64,000 nt of DNA from Oscillospiraceae bacterium (lineage in GTDB: Bacteria; Bacillota; Clostridia; Oscillospirales; Ruminococcaceae), in the NCBI GenBank assembly GCA_017472965.1, contig JAFUNR010000003.1, positions 1 through 64,000 on the forward strand, read 5' to 3'. This document shows, one piece after another, positions 1 through 7,397 of the stretch. Every line of letters starts with the position of its first letter. Position 1 is the stretch's first letter. The position numbers were made by a program, and so were the translations under genes. The notes beneath the pieces were generated by a model. The model was not told where the DNA came from. It was given only the letters and a program-made list of their open reading frames with translations, and searched no databases.

Positions 1-256
1 CGTCTTCGTCCAGCGTGCCTGTGTTGTAGTTCCCTGACAGTTCTTGGTATGGTATAACCGGCGTCTGCCCCACGTAGGGCAGCGCCAGGTTGTAGTTCCC
101 TGACAGTTCTTGGTATGGTATAACTGGAACTATAATTATACATAGACGCAACTCGTTGTAGTTCCCTGACAGTTCTTGGTATGGTATAACAAATATATCA
201 AAACTATGCAGCTTGCAATGGTTGTAGTTCCCTGACAGTTCTTGGTATGGTATAAC
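1..256 (+). CRISPR. Type II-C CRISPR array, proximal end
   Basis: Four identical 36-bp repeats lie at 23-58, 89-124, 155-190 and 221-256, separated by three unique 30-bp spacers (59-88, 125-154, 191-220). Bases 1-22 are a partial spacer, so the array continues beyond the left edge. The repeat starts GTTGTAGTTCCC and ends GGTATAAC, which resembles type II-C repeats such as those of Neisseria and Geobacillus. The sense crRNA is inferred to be the plus strand, because the tracrRNA upstream of cas9 carries the complement of this strand. No AT-rich leader is seen on the cas2 side, so the leader would lie off-window or crRNAs may start inside repeats. The four repeats show no degeneracy. Confidence 0.97.
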
Positions 257-265
257 GGCTGTCAC

Positions 266-301
266 AAAAAGCCCCATTTTCCTTGGAAAATGGGGCTTTT
301 T
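266..301. terminator. Bidirectional terminator between array and cas2
   Basis: A perfect 15-bp stem (266-280 pairing with 287-301) with a 6-nt loop carries an A-run on the left arm and a T-run on the right. It can end transcripts from both sides: the plus-strand array and the minus-strand cas operon, which stops at 318. Confidence 0.85.
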
Positions 302-317
302 GCTGCGAAAAAATCGA

Positions 318-641
318 TCAGAAAATGCTGAGCTGCTCGCAGGGAAAATCGGTTTCTTCTTCCACGGAAAGTCTGCCCACAAGGATCTCGATAGCTGCAT
401 ATTGCTTTTCGGTGATGGTCAGCAGCCGCACCGAGCCGTTATCCGGCAGATGGGCATACAGCCGTGCGCGGTGGGTATTTACCGCATCCATACCGCAGCA
501 CACCCTTGCATACAGTGAATACTGCAGCATATGATAGCCATCCTTCAGCAGAAAATTCCGGAACTGTGTGGCGACCCGCCTTTCGGCGGCAGTTTTGACC
601 GGCAGGTCAAAAAATACAAGCATCCGCATCAGCCTATTCAT
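318..641 (-). CDS. cas2: CRISPR-associated endoribonuclease-fold protein Cas2
   Basis: This 107-residue protein has the normal Cas2 size. The N-terminal beta strand MLVFFDLPV carries the conserved Asp (D12) of the ferredoxin-like fold. In type II systems Cas2 forms the central dimer of the Cas1-Cas2 integrase that inserts new spacers. The start codon at 641 lies inside the end of cas1 (8-bp overlap), so the two genes are translationally coupled. It is the last gene of the operon and is followed by a strong terminator 17 bp downstream. Family assignment is from sequence; the adaptation role is known for the family. No csn2 or cas4 follows, which fits subtype II-C. Confidence 0.95.
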   Translation of the reverse strand: MNRLMRMLVFFDLPVKTAAERRVATQFRNFLLKDGYHMLQYSLYARVCCGMDAVNTHRARLYAHLPDNGSVRLLTITEKQYAAIEILVGRLSVEEETDFPCEQLSIF

Positions 642-1539
642 ACCGGTGCAGCTCCGTACCGGTCAGCTCCGGAAGAAGCAGAGCCGCACCGCGCTCACCG
701 CAGGCGCGCCGCAGACTTTGCACCGTCAGCTCCATGGCGTGGGCGGCGGTATGGCGCTTGCCGTCGATACGCATTTCCGCATGCAGCAGCTCCAGCAGGC
801 GGTGTTTGATCGCGGGTGAAAGTGCTGCGGGCGCCTGCGGGCCGATCTGCGTCGCCACAAACAGATCGACCAGCGGGCGGTAGGGTTCGATCAGGTCATC
901 GGCCAGATTAAAGGCGTTCAGCTCGCTGCAGTGGTTCAACCCCAGCGCGGGGAGAAAGCCGTAGCCGGCCAGCAGCCGGGCCAGATGCCCACGCATAATG
1001 GCATAGCCGTAATTCAGCCCGGCATTGACCGCGCATTCCCCGCCCCGTGTAAAACCCTTGCCGAACAGAGCGGGAAAATACTGCGCCGCTGCGGCGCTTT
1101 CCTGATGGGTCGCGTCGCCGCTTTGCACGGCAGCGGCGCGGCTTTGCAGAGCGGCGGCAGCTTCGGCTGCACCGCACTGCTGCAGGCAACGGGCCTGATT
1201 TTCGATCTTGGCGCGCACCAGCTGCTGCCACAGCCGCTTTTTGGCGGGCAGGGTCAGTGCAAGCTGATCCTTTATCACGGCGTACTGCCGGCTGTGGCTG
1301 TTCCATGGAGTGTATACGCCGCAGGGCATATGCCGTGCATCACAGATGAATACCGTAACGCCTGCTTCGGCACAGGCGGCCAGTGCGGCGGCGGTCAGGG
1401 TGGAGCGGGGATCCTCCAGCAGCAGGCAATCCACATCCTCCAGCGGCAGATGCCGCTCGGCGTCGGTCAGGATCACCAGCTGCTGCTGCCGCACGCTGAT
1501 GCGTGCGGCGCTCTGGATGAATACGCTGCGGTAGCCCAT
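634..1539 (-). CDS. cas1: CRISPR-associated integrase Cas1 (type II)
   Basis: The 301-residue protein is the catalytic subunit of the spacer-acquisition integrase. The three metal ligands of the family are visible: E147 in THQESAAAAQYF, H203 in ALGLNHCSELN and the acidic cluster near D214-E218 in NLADDLIEPYRP. The block NAGLNYGYAIM just before H203 is typical of type II Cas1. The ATG at 1539 is preceded by GGAGGTG. It begins 26 bp after the cas9 stop and overlaps cas2 by 8 bp, so cas9-cas1-cas2 form one transcript. All key residues are present and no frameshift is seen, so adaptation is probably functional. Confidence 0.96.
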   Translation of the reverse strand: MGYRSVFIQSAARISVRQQQLVILTDAERHLPLEDVDCLLLEDPRSTLTAAALAACAEAGVTVFICDARHMPCGVYTPWNSHSRQYAVIKDQLALTLPAKKRLWQQLVRAKIENQARCLQQCGAAEAAAALQSRAAAVQSGDATHQESAAAAQYFPALFGKGFTRGGECAVNAGLNYGYAIMRGHLARLLAGYGFLPALGLNHCSELNAFNLADDLIEPYRPLVDLFVATQIGPQAPAALSPAIKHRLLELLHAEMRIDGKRHTAAHAMELTVQSLRRACGERGAALLLPELTGTELHRYE

Positions 1540-1565
1540 GCATCCTTCACCTCCCGGCAGGGCGC

Positions 1566-4500
1566 TCAGCGGCCAAAGGTCTGGCGGGTCTCGCGATTCA
1601 CTTTAGTGTAATTGCCCAATACATCCACCTGATATTTTTCGATCAGAGGAAGAGTTTTGACTCCAAGACTATCTATTTTATATGTGCGGCGGTCAGTTTT
1701 AACGGAAACGGCACCAGTGCTAATACAGCAGCTTTCATAGTAGAGATAGGCATCCTTAATGAGTAGTTCCTTCGGTAAGGTACTCTCTTTGTTGCACAAA
1801 GCCATCTTCATAGACTTTTTGGCAGTTACACGAATCAGGTCTCCCGGATACAGCGAGAAAATGAAGTGTTTTTCTTTCATTTCCTTCCATTCTGTGTAAG
1901 GTTTATACGCAATGATAGCCTTATTCGGAAGTTCTCTTTTCAGTGTATCCGCCACATAAATCGGCACCAGATAGTAACCGTCACCCTCTACATGGAACAC
2001 ATCCACCCGCACCATGGTATCGTGTGCGGCAATGCCGGTATTTTTCTGCACCGGTACATTCAGCGTGCTCTTTTCGATCAGCTTGACACTCTTGACCAGA
2101 GGGCCGGGAGTGCCGTCCGCTTTCGGCTTGTAAAAATCGCCGGCAAAGGCTTTTTTGGCATCTCCGCCGTAACGGATCAGCTGCTGCTTCAGCGCATTGT
2201 ACAGTAAGCGGTCGGAATCAGGCATATAGTAATCGGCGATCTCGCCATCCTTGTCCAGCTTCAGCTCGGAGAGCCTGGCTTTGTAGACGATCATGCCCTC
2301 ATCGGCGGCTTTGGCGCTGAATACCGTGGCCTTGTGCGCCGGGCCTGTTACCTTGTGATCCGGCATGCGGGATACGAATACGGGCTTTACCTGCTGCAGA
2401 ATATGCGGCGGATAGGTGGCAAGGTGCAGCGCTTCCAGCGCCGCAGCGGGGTCATCGGCAAGCCGGGCCTCCAGCTCGGCCCTGAAATGCGGCCAGGGCT
2501 TCGGCGTGGTCTCCTTTGCCTCGCCGGTGCGGGGGTCGATGCGGTAGCTTCCGTCCTCACTGAAATACCAGCGGTTTTCCCGGTGGGCAGCATATTCCGA
2601 TATGCGCTGGATCATGCCTTGCGTGGTACAGGCAACAACAACGGCATCCAGTGCATGATGTGTGTCGCCGTCCGCGCGTACCTTGCTCAATCCCCAACGC
2701 TTGCGCAGCTCGGCGGTAACAGCGCCGTTGACCGCAATGACATGGTTCAGCTTTTTGTAGCCGGGAAGCGAAGTGAAGAGGAGATGATCCCGGATATAAT
2801 TGTACAGAAACCGCTCCATGGCTTTGGTATCCTGCAGTGCGCGTTCCTTGAATTCGCCTTTTTCCTGTTCGGAAAGGTGCTCTTTCAGCAGCCGCTGACG
2901 CTTGCGATGGTCTTTCACATTAGCGTTGACCCAGACGATGAAATCCTCCCGCGCCTTGCCCTGCAGATATTCCAGCGGCAGACGGTTGCCCTTTTGACGG
3001 TTGGCTGCGCTTACCACCAGCACTTTGTTTTTATAGCTGTCATCAAAGCTGATGCTGTAAGGAATAATGTGATCCACATCCACATAGCCGGGATCAAAAA
3101 GCTTTTGAATATCCAGATGCTGCTGGGTATAGGGACAGACCTCGCCCTGCATCTTCCAAAGCTTGAATTTTACAAGATCCTGTGGAGTGGGAGATTGAAT
3201 GCCGAGATCCTTGCGCAGTTGTTCCATGGCCGCTTCGTTGAGCTGACGGTTGGCATCCATATCCCGCTCCATTTGGCGGCGCTCATCAAAGGTGCGGCTC
3301 AGCTCCCGTGCCTGTTCGATATTCAACCGTACCGGGCTGCCGTATTTCCGTACCAGAGCGTTGATCACTTTGACGGTTTGCGAAACAGCACGTAATACCA
3401 CCGGGCTGGTAATATTGGCATAATCCTGCTGTGTGGGATGCAGCAGGGCGGTGCGTTCGGTATCTGTATGAGCGCGGTGATCATAACCGACAGCGGCACA
3501 GGCATCCGCGTAGGAAAGCCCCTGTTCCAGCAGAGGATTCAGTTTATTGCATGCCATCAGGCTGATGTGTCCGCGTCCGCGGAAGCCGGTCAGCCCCCGC
3601 AGCAACGCATCGGTGTCATAGGCGGTCAGGCCGGCTGCCAGCAGACGCTTTTCCGCTTCCGCATCCTCCAGATTCAGGGTAAAGACCTCGCCGATTGTAT
3701 CCAGCTGGCTGTGCGACAGTGCGCGGATGCGGCCTTTGGACACCTTGTCCAGCGCCTTGCGAATTTGATGATAGGCCCGCAGATGGTCAAATTTGCGCTT
3801 TTTCTCCACCTCGGTCGGGTCGCTCTTGCCATAGGGCAGACCCTTGAAAAGATCCTCTTCCGAAAGACCCAGCTCCTTGCGAAGCCTTTCGTAGGAAGGC
3901 GCTGCGGTGGAATGGGCAAGCGCGATCAGCCGCTGCCGCTCATCGGCTGTCAGCGGGCGGCTTTCGCGGTTGGATTCGATGCGCATATTGTTGAGCGCCT
4001 GCAGCAAAGAGAACAGCTCAAAGGAATAACAGGCCTTGGGGGCGCGCTTTTCACCGGATTCCGGTTCCAGCGTGCACAGACCTACATTGAATTCCTCGTT
4101 GCTGCCTTTGTACGGGCTGCCCGGGCCGGGGCCGTCGGCAAAAGAACGCTGGCTTTGCAGAATGTCGAGATATGTTTTTTCCAGTTCCGGTGCGGCAAAA
4201 GTGCTGCCGAACCGGCGCTGCGCCGCAAAAACAGCTTCGGCCTCCTGCACAATGGCTGTGCGCGGCAGCGTGCACAGGTATTCGCCGCCCTGATTTCGTT
4301 TGTGCCCGGCGAATCTGGAATCGAGCAGCATCATTTCGCCGGCGGTACGGTATTGGGCAAGCAGCGTCTCGTTTTCCTTTACCGCAGCAAGCAGCTTGCC
4401 CTGCTCTTTATCCTTTTCAGCGGCGGCTTCCTCTGATTTTTTGTTGGAGCGGAAGCCGCGCCGCTGCGCCAGATGCAGCAGAATGCGGGCGAATTCGGTA

Positions 4501-4841
4501 CGGCTCACAGCTTCATCCAGCGCACGCACCCGCAAAGCGTAGATATCCGGCAGCTTTCCGTTATACAGATGGTCCAGTTCTTCCTGCGAAAGAAGACCGG
4601 CCTTGAGCATGGCCTGCTGAATGCGATCCAGCCTGTGGCGGTGACGGCGCAGACGGCGGCGCATGCTGCGGGCATCCCGGCGGGGCGCAGCAAGAGATGC
4701 GCCAGTTTTGGGATGCTCGGCCGTCTGAAAAACACGGCTTCCCAGATCGATGATGCGGAAAGGGTCTCCGTTGGCATCCAGTTCGATCGCGGCCCATCCG
4801 ACGGAGGCCACGCCGATATCCAATCCGATGGCATAATTCAT
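1566..4841 (-). CDS. cas9: Compact type II-C Cas9 RNA-guided nuclease
   Basis: The 1091-residue effector cuts DNA matched by crRNA:tracrRNA. Domains in order are: RuvC-I (IGLDIGVASVGWA, D8), an Arg-rich bridge helix (about 54-75), a recognition lobe (about 80-480), RuvC-II (VRLNIEQAREL, E509), HNH (about 565-625, VDVDHIIPYS with H591 and N614), RuvC-III (DTHHALDAVVVA, H729 and D732) and a C-terminal PAM-interacting region. All nuclease residues are intact. The size matches the small II-C class such as Neisseria and Geobacillus Cas9 (about 1080 aa). An upstream in-frame ATG at 4895 is possible, but it would lie upstream of the promoter -10. The ATG at 4841 has AGAGAGG nine bases upstream and begins MNYAIGLDIG, the usual Cas9 N-terminus. 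The PAM cannot be read from sequence. Confidence 0.98.
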   Translation of the reverse strand: MNYAIGLDIGVASVGWAAIELDANGDPFRIIDLGSRVFQTAEHPKTGASLAAPRRDARSMRRRLRRHRHRLDRIQQAMLKAGLLSQEELDHLYNGKLPDIYALRVRALDEAVSRTEFARILLHLAQRRGFRSNKKSEEAAAEKDKEQGKLLAAVKENETLLAQYRTAGEMMLLDSRFAGHKRNQGGEYLCTLPRTAIVQEAEAVFAAQRRFGSTFAAPELEKTYLDILQSQRSFADGPGPGSPYKGSNEEFNVGLCTLEPESGEKRAPKACYSFELFSLLQALNNMRIESNRESRPLTADERQRLIALAHSTAAPSYERLRKELGLSEEDLFKGLPYGKSDPTEVEKKRKFDHLRAYHQIRKALDKVSKGRIRALSHSQLDTIGEVFTLNLEDAEAEKRLLAAGLTAYDTDALLRGLTGFRGRGHISLMACNKLNPLLEQGLSYADACAAVGYDHRAHTDTERTALLHPTQQDYANITSPVVLRAVSQTVKVINALVRKYGSPVRLNIEQARELSRTFDERRQMERDMDANRQLNEAAMEQLRKDLGIQSPTPQDLVKFKLWKMQGEVCPYTQQHLDIQKLFDPGYVDVDHIIPYSISFDDSYKNKVLVVSAANRQKGNRLPLEYLQGKAREDFIVWVNANVKDHRKRQRLLKEHLSEQEKGEFKERALQDTKAMERFLYNYIRDHLLFTSLPGYKKLNHVIAVNGAVTAELRKRWGLSKVRADGDTHHALDAVVVACTTQGMIQRISEYAAHRENRWYFSEDGSYRIDPRTGEAKETTPKPWPHFRAELEARLADDPAAALEALHLATYPPHILQQVKPVFVSRMPDHKVTGPAHKATVFSAKAADEGMIVYKARLSELKLDKDGEIADYYMPDSDRLLYNALKQQLIRYGGDAKKAFAGDFYKPKADGTPGPLVKSVKLIEKSTLNVPVQKNTGIAAHDTMVRVDVFHVEGDGYYLVPIYVADTLKRELPNKAIIAYKPYTEWKEMKEKHFIFSLYPGDLIRVTAKKSMKMALCNKESTLPKELLIKDAYLYYESCCISTGAVSVKTDRRTYKIDSLGVKTLPLIEKYQVDVLGNYTKVNRETRQTFGR

Positions 4842-4866
4842 ACACAAGCACCTCTCTTCTGTTTTC

Positions 4867-4895
4867 ATTATACATCCCGATAAATATCTTGTCAA
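4867..4895 (-). promoter_or_regulatory. Consensus sigma-A promoter of cas9
   Basis: On the minus strand TTGACA (4890-4895) and TATAAT (4867-4872) are separated by exactly 17 bp, a perfect consensus. Initiation near 4860 gives a leader of about 19 nt. The -35 overlaps the last two bases of the tracrRNA terminator T-run. Confidence 0.9.
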
Positions 4896-4992
4896 AAAAA
4901 GATGACGCCCTGCTGTAGACAGGGCGTCAGAGCTTTTCGGTGTACTACCTTATCATAGTAACCTGTGCAGTTCTTGGTATGGTATAAGAACT
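4894..4992 (-). ncRNA. tracrRNA of the Cas9 system
   Basis: Bases 4968-4987 are identical to 20 bases of the CRISPR repeat on the plus strand. A minus-strand transcript therefore carries the anti-repeat that pairs with crRNA. Partial repeat identity continues to about 4955 with a small bulge, as in II-C duplexes. The RNA would start near 4992, seven bases after a consensus -10. After the anti-repeat and a linker it ends with a perfect 10-bp hairpin (4903-4912 with 4920-4929) and a seven-base U-run at 4894-4900. The predicted length is about 99 nt. Position, anti-repeat, promoter and terminator agree; the exact ends are inferred. Confidence 0.92.
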
Positions 4993-4998
4993 GTTTTT

Positions 4999-5027
4999 AT
5001 TATAGCTGGACAAAGGGAACTTGTCAA
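4999..5027 (-). promoter_or_regulatory. Consensus sigma-A promoter of the tracrRNA
   Basis: On the minus strand TTGACA (5022-5027) and TATAAT (4999-5004) are spaced 17 bp apart, again a perfect consensus. The promoter lies between the anti-repeat and the stop codon of the neighbouring membrane-protein gene at 5032. Confidence 0.9.
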
Positions 5028-5031
5028 GACT

Positions 5032-5685
5032 TCAGAGAAGAGACAACACTTTTGACACCCCCACATACGCCAGCCCCACAAGATAAAAAGCGGCGAGGTA
5101 GATCACCAGATTCTTGGCAAGGCCCTTGGGGCCGAGGGCTTCGGCATCGAGGAAGGGGTAGGGGTAGCGGGGGCCGTCGGGTCTGCCGTTCATGGTGCCG
5201 CCGAAGCGGCCGCGCAGCAGCGCATAGGCCACGTAAGCCAGCGGCAGCGCCAGCCATGCGGCGGCGCTCCACAGCGGGGCGTTTTTTTCGGCGCATATGG
5301 CCCAGCACAGGATCACCAGCCACGGCACCGCGTAATGCACCGTCAGATTGTCAAAGGTGAAATACTCCTGCCGGAAGCGGTCGGGGTGATCTCTTTTATA
5401 GCCGGGCGTCAGGATGAAATGGTACACCACAAAGGTGATCGTGATACAGGTTACCACAATGATGCGTACCCACGGTGCGCTTAAAAAGGCATACAGAGTG
5501 CTTTGCGGTGCAAAGGAAACGCCGAACAGCAGCGCATGGAAAAGCACCATCAGCAGGTTGCTCTGGCTGGTGTAAAAGACGAACATTCCCTTGTTGTATT
5601 CGCCCCGCAGGATGCGGCTGGCACGCAGCAGCGCCGCGCCGCCCAGCCCTGCGATCAGCAGGCAAAAAATGCGTTCGGTCAGCAC
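5032..5685 (-). CDS. Pr6Pr-like integral membrane protein
   Basis: A 217-residue polytopic membrane protein with about six hydrophobic segments. The central signature YFTFDNLTVHYAVP and the late block RYPYPFLD resemble the Pr6Pr family, whose function is unknown. The start is uncertain. A GTG at 5685 has GGGAGG nine bases upstream and begins only 4 bp after the esterase stop at 5690. An in-frame TTG at 5706 would overlap the esterase end and place the GGGAGG inside the gene. I chose the GTG, which suggests coupled expression with the upstream esterase. The stop lies just beyond the tracrRNA promoter, so this operon ends where the CRISPR region begins. Confidence 0.75.
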   Translation of the reverse strand: MLTERIFCLLIAGLGGAALLRASRILRGEYNKGMFVFYTSQSNLLMVLFHALLFGVSFAPQSTLYAFLSAPWVRIIVVTCITITFVVYHFILTPGYKRDHPDRFRQEYFTFDNLTVHYAVPWLVILCWAICAEKNAPLWSAAAWLALPLAYVAYALLRGRFGGTMNGRPDGPRYPYPFLDAEALGPKGLAKNLVIYLAAFYLVGLAYVGVSKVLSLL

Positions 5686-5689
5686 GGGA

Positions 5690-6496
5690 TCATTCCTCCC
5701 AGCCAAACAGGCGGTTCAGCCAGCGGGCGGAAAGCTCTGTCCATGTGGCGATCTGTGCATCGGCAAAGCCGGTTTCTGCGGCAGCAAGCGAAAGCCCGTG
5801 GGGACCGTGATCGTACATATGCAGCTCACAGGGGATGCCGGTCTCCTGCATGGCCAGTGCCAGCCGCAGACTGTGGCGCGGACAGACAGTGGCATCCTCA
5901 AAAGTGGTCCACAGAAAGGCCGGCGGCATATCGGCGCGTACCTGCTCCTCGATGGCGAAATACTCCAGCCATTCCGGTTCATTGGCGGTCAGCTTTTCGG
6001 CGACATAGATATCGCCGGTGCCGGCGGCTGCGCGGGGCGAGACGACCGGATAGCTCAGTATCACGGCATCGGGGCGGGCATCGGGTGCAGAAAGGCGGTC
6101 GTCATCCCAGTGCACGGCCAGGCTGGCGCACAGGTGGCCGCCGGCGGAAAAGCCCACCGCCGCGATGCGGTGCGGGTCGATCTGCCAATCGGCGGCGTTT
6201 TTGCGGATCAGGCTCATGGCGGCAGCGGCATCGCACAGCGGCTTCAGATACAGCGGCGCGGGGATGCTTTCGCTGATGACGGTGTAGTTCAGCACAAAGG
6301 CATCATACCCGCGGCCAAACCAATCCAGTGCAATGGGCTCGGCTTCGCGGGCAGAGCAGAAATGATAGCCGCCGCCCGGCAGCACCAGCATGGCGGGACG
6401 GATATCGCGGCCGCTCATCTCGGGGAAGCGGTCGTGCAGATAGGCGGTGAGCACAGCGGGAGAGTTTTCAAGAACGGGCATCCGGAAACAACGCAT
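5690..6496 (-). CDS. Alpha/beta-hydrolase, BD-FAE/acetyl-esterase type
   Basis: A 268-residue alpha/beta hydrolase of the esterase/lipase class often found with xylan- or pectin-degrading enzymes. The oxyanion block is LPGGGYHF, the nucleophile elbow is GFSAGG, and a late His occurs in DHGPHG, giving a plausible Ser-Asp-His triad. No signal peptide is present, so it should act in the cytoplasm on acylated sugars. The chosen ATG at 6496 has AGGAAAGG nine bases upstream. An ATG at 6505 directly abuts that site and is less likely. It is the second-last gene of a minus-strand run with a glycosidase upstream and a membrane protein immediately downstream. Confidence 0.82.
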   Translation of the reverse strand: MRCFRMPVLENSPAVLTAYLHDRFPEMSGRDIRPAMLVLPGGGYHFCSAREAEPIALDWFGRGYDAFVLNYTVISESIPAPLYLKPLCDAAAAMSLIRKNAADWQIDPHRIAAVGFSAGGHLCASLAVHWDDDRLSAPDARPDAVILSYPVVSPRAAAGTGDIYVAEKLTANEPEWLEYFAIEEQVRADMPPAFLWTTFEDATVCPRHSLRLALAMQETGIPCELHMYDHGPHGLSLAAAETGFADAQIATWTELSARWLNRLFGWEE

Positions 6497-6563
6497 GGGG
6501 ATCATCCTTTCCTGTTGTATATATGCGGCGCAGCGGCCGCTTTTTTATGTGGAGAAAACCGTG

Positions 6564-7367
6564 TCAGCTCTGAGCAAAGCCGCCCAGACCGGTCAGCTTC
6601 AGCAGCACCGGCATCTCATAGGCGGGAAAGCGCAGCACCCTGCCGGTGTCCGCGACCTCGACCTCAAAGAAGGGGCGGCAGTACACGCCGCCCGCGCCCA
6701 CACTCAGACGGAAGGCACGGTATGCGGCAGAGGTGGGCGGCTCGGGCTTGTTCCAGCGGGGCAGCAGCAGCTTGAGATCCACCTTGGAGGGAATGCCCAG
6801 CTCCGCAAGGTCAAAGGCATAGGCTTCGCTGCTGTCGGAAAGATACAGTCTGCCGTCGTTCATCCAGGCGAAGCGGGGGTGATTGCCGTAATCGCCCAGC
6901 TGTACGATACCGCTGCGCTCCTCGTCGCCGGGCTGCCAGCAGCGGCGCAGAATGTCCACCTGCACCGCATCCTCCGGAATGCCCAGTGCGGCGCGGACGG
7001 CGGCTTCCAGCGCGGCGCGCTCATCGGCAAGAGCGCGGGCCTCCTCGGTGGCAGCGCCTGCGGCGGCGCGGCGTTTGCCGGTAATGTGCAGAAGGATATA
7101 AACGCCGATGAGAGCCGCCGAACCCAGCAGCCACACGGTGTTGCCGCCCATAACGGCGATGACGATCAGCAGGGCGGCGCCCAGCATGGAAAACAGCTGC
7201 GCTGCCTGTGCGGGAGTGGAAAGGCCGTGACTTGCGGCAAGAGCCGCTTCGCGCTGCTCCAGCTGCGCCAGCTTTTCCGTCAGCTGGGGAGCAAGCAGTG
7301 CTTTGCGCCACGGCGTGGTATCAAAGGTATTGGCTTCATCGTAAAAATCGAAAAATCCCTGTTTCAT
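6564..7367 (-). CDS. Unknown protein with two membrane segments
   Basis: I do not recognise this 267-residue protein. Residues about 1-55 are charged and helical with a coiled-coil look. Two adjacent hydrophobic segments follow (about 60-95), then an Ala/Glu-rich helix. The C-terminal half is a soluble beta-rich domain (PRFAWMNDGRLYLSDSSEAYAFDLAELGIPS) that resembles a PH-like or YcxB-like cytosolic fold in outline only. The ATG at 7367 has AAAGGAAG upstream. It lies between a glycosidase (30 bp upstream) and an esterase (67 bp downstream) on the same strand, so it may be co-transcribed, but nothing ties it to sugar use. Confidence 0.7.
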   Translation of the reverse strand: MKQGFFDFYDEANTFDTTPWRKALLAPQLTEKLAQLEQREAALAASHGLSTPAQAAQLFSMLGAALLIVIAVMGGNTVWLLGSAALIGVYILLHITGKRRAAAGAATEEARALADERAALEAAVRAALGIPEDAVQVDILRRCWQPGDEERSGIVQLGDYGNHPRFAWMNDGRLYLSDSSEAYAFDLAELGIPSKVDLKLLLPRWNKPEPPTSAAYRAFRLSVGAGGVYCRPFFEVEVADTGRVLRFPAYEMPVLLKLTGLGGFAQS

Positions 7368-7397
7368 AGCGGCACTTCCTTTGCATTTGGTTGAAGC

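Noticed and set aside
4968-4987. A stray partial CRISPR repeat upstream of cas9
   Set aside because: It is a single copy with no spacer, lies between a consensus promoter and a terminator, and is in the orientation expected of the tracrRNA anti-repeat. It was annotated as part of the tracrRNA.
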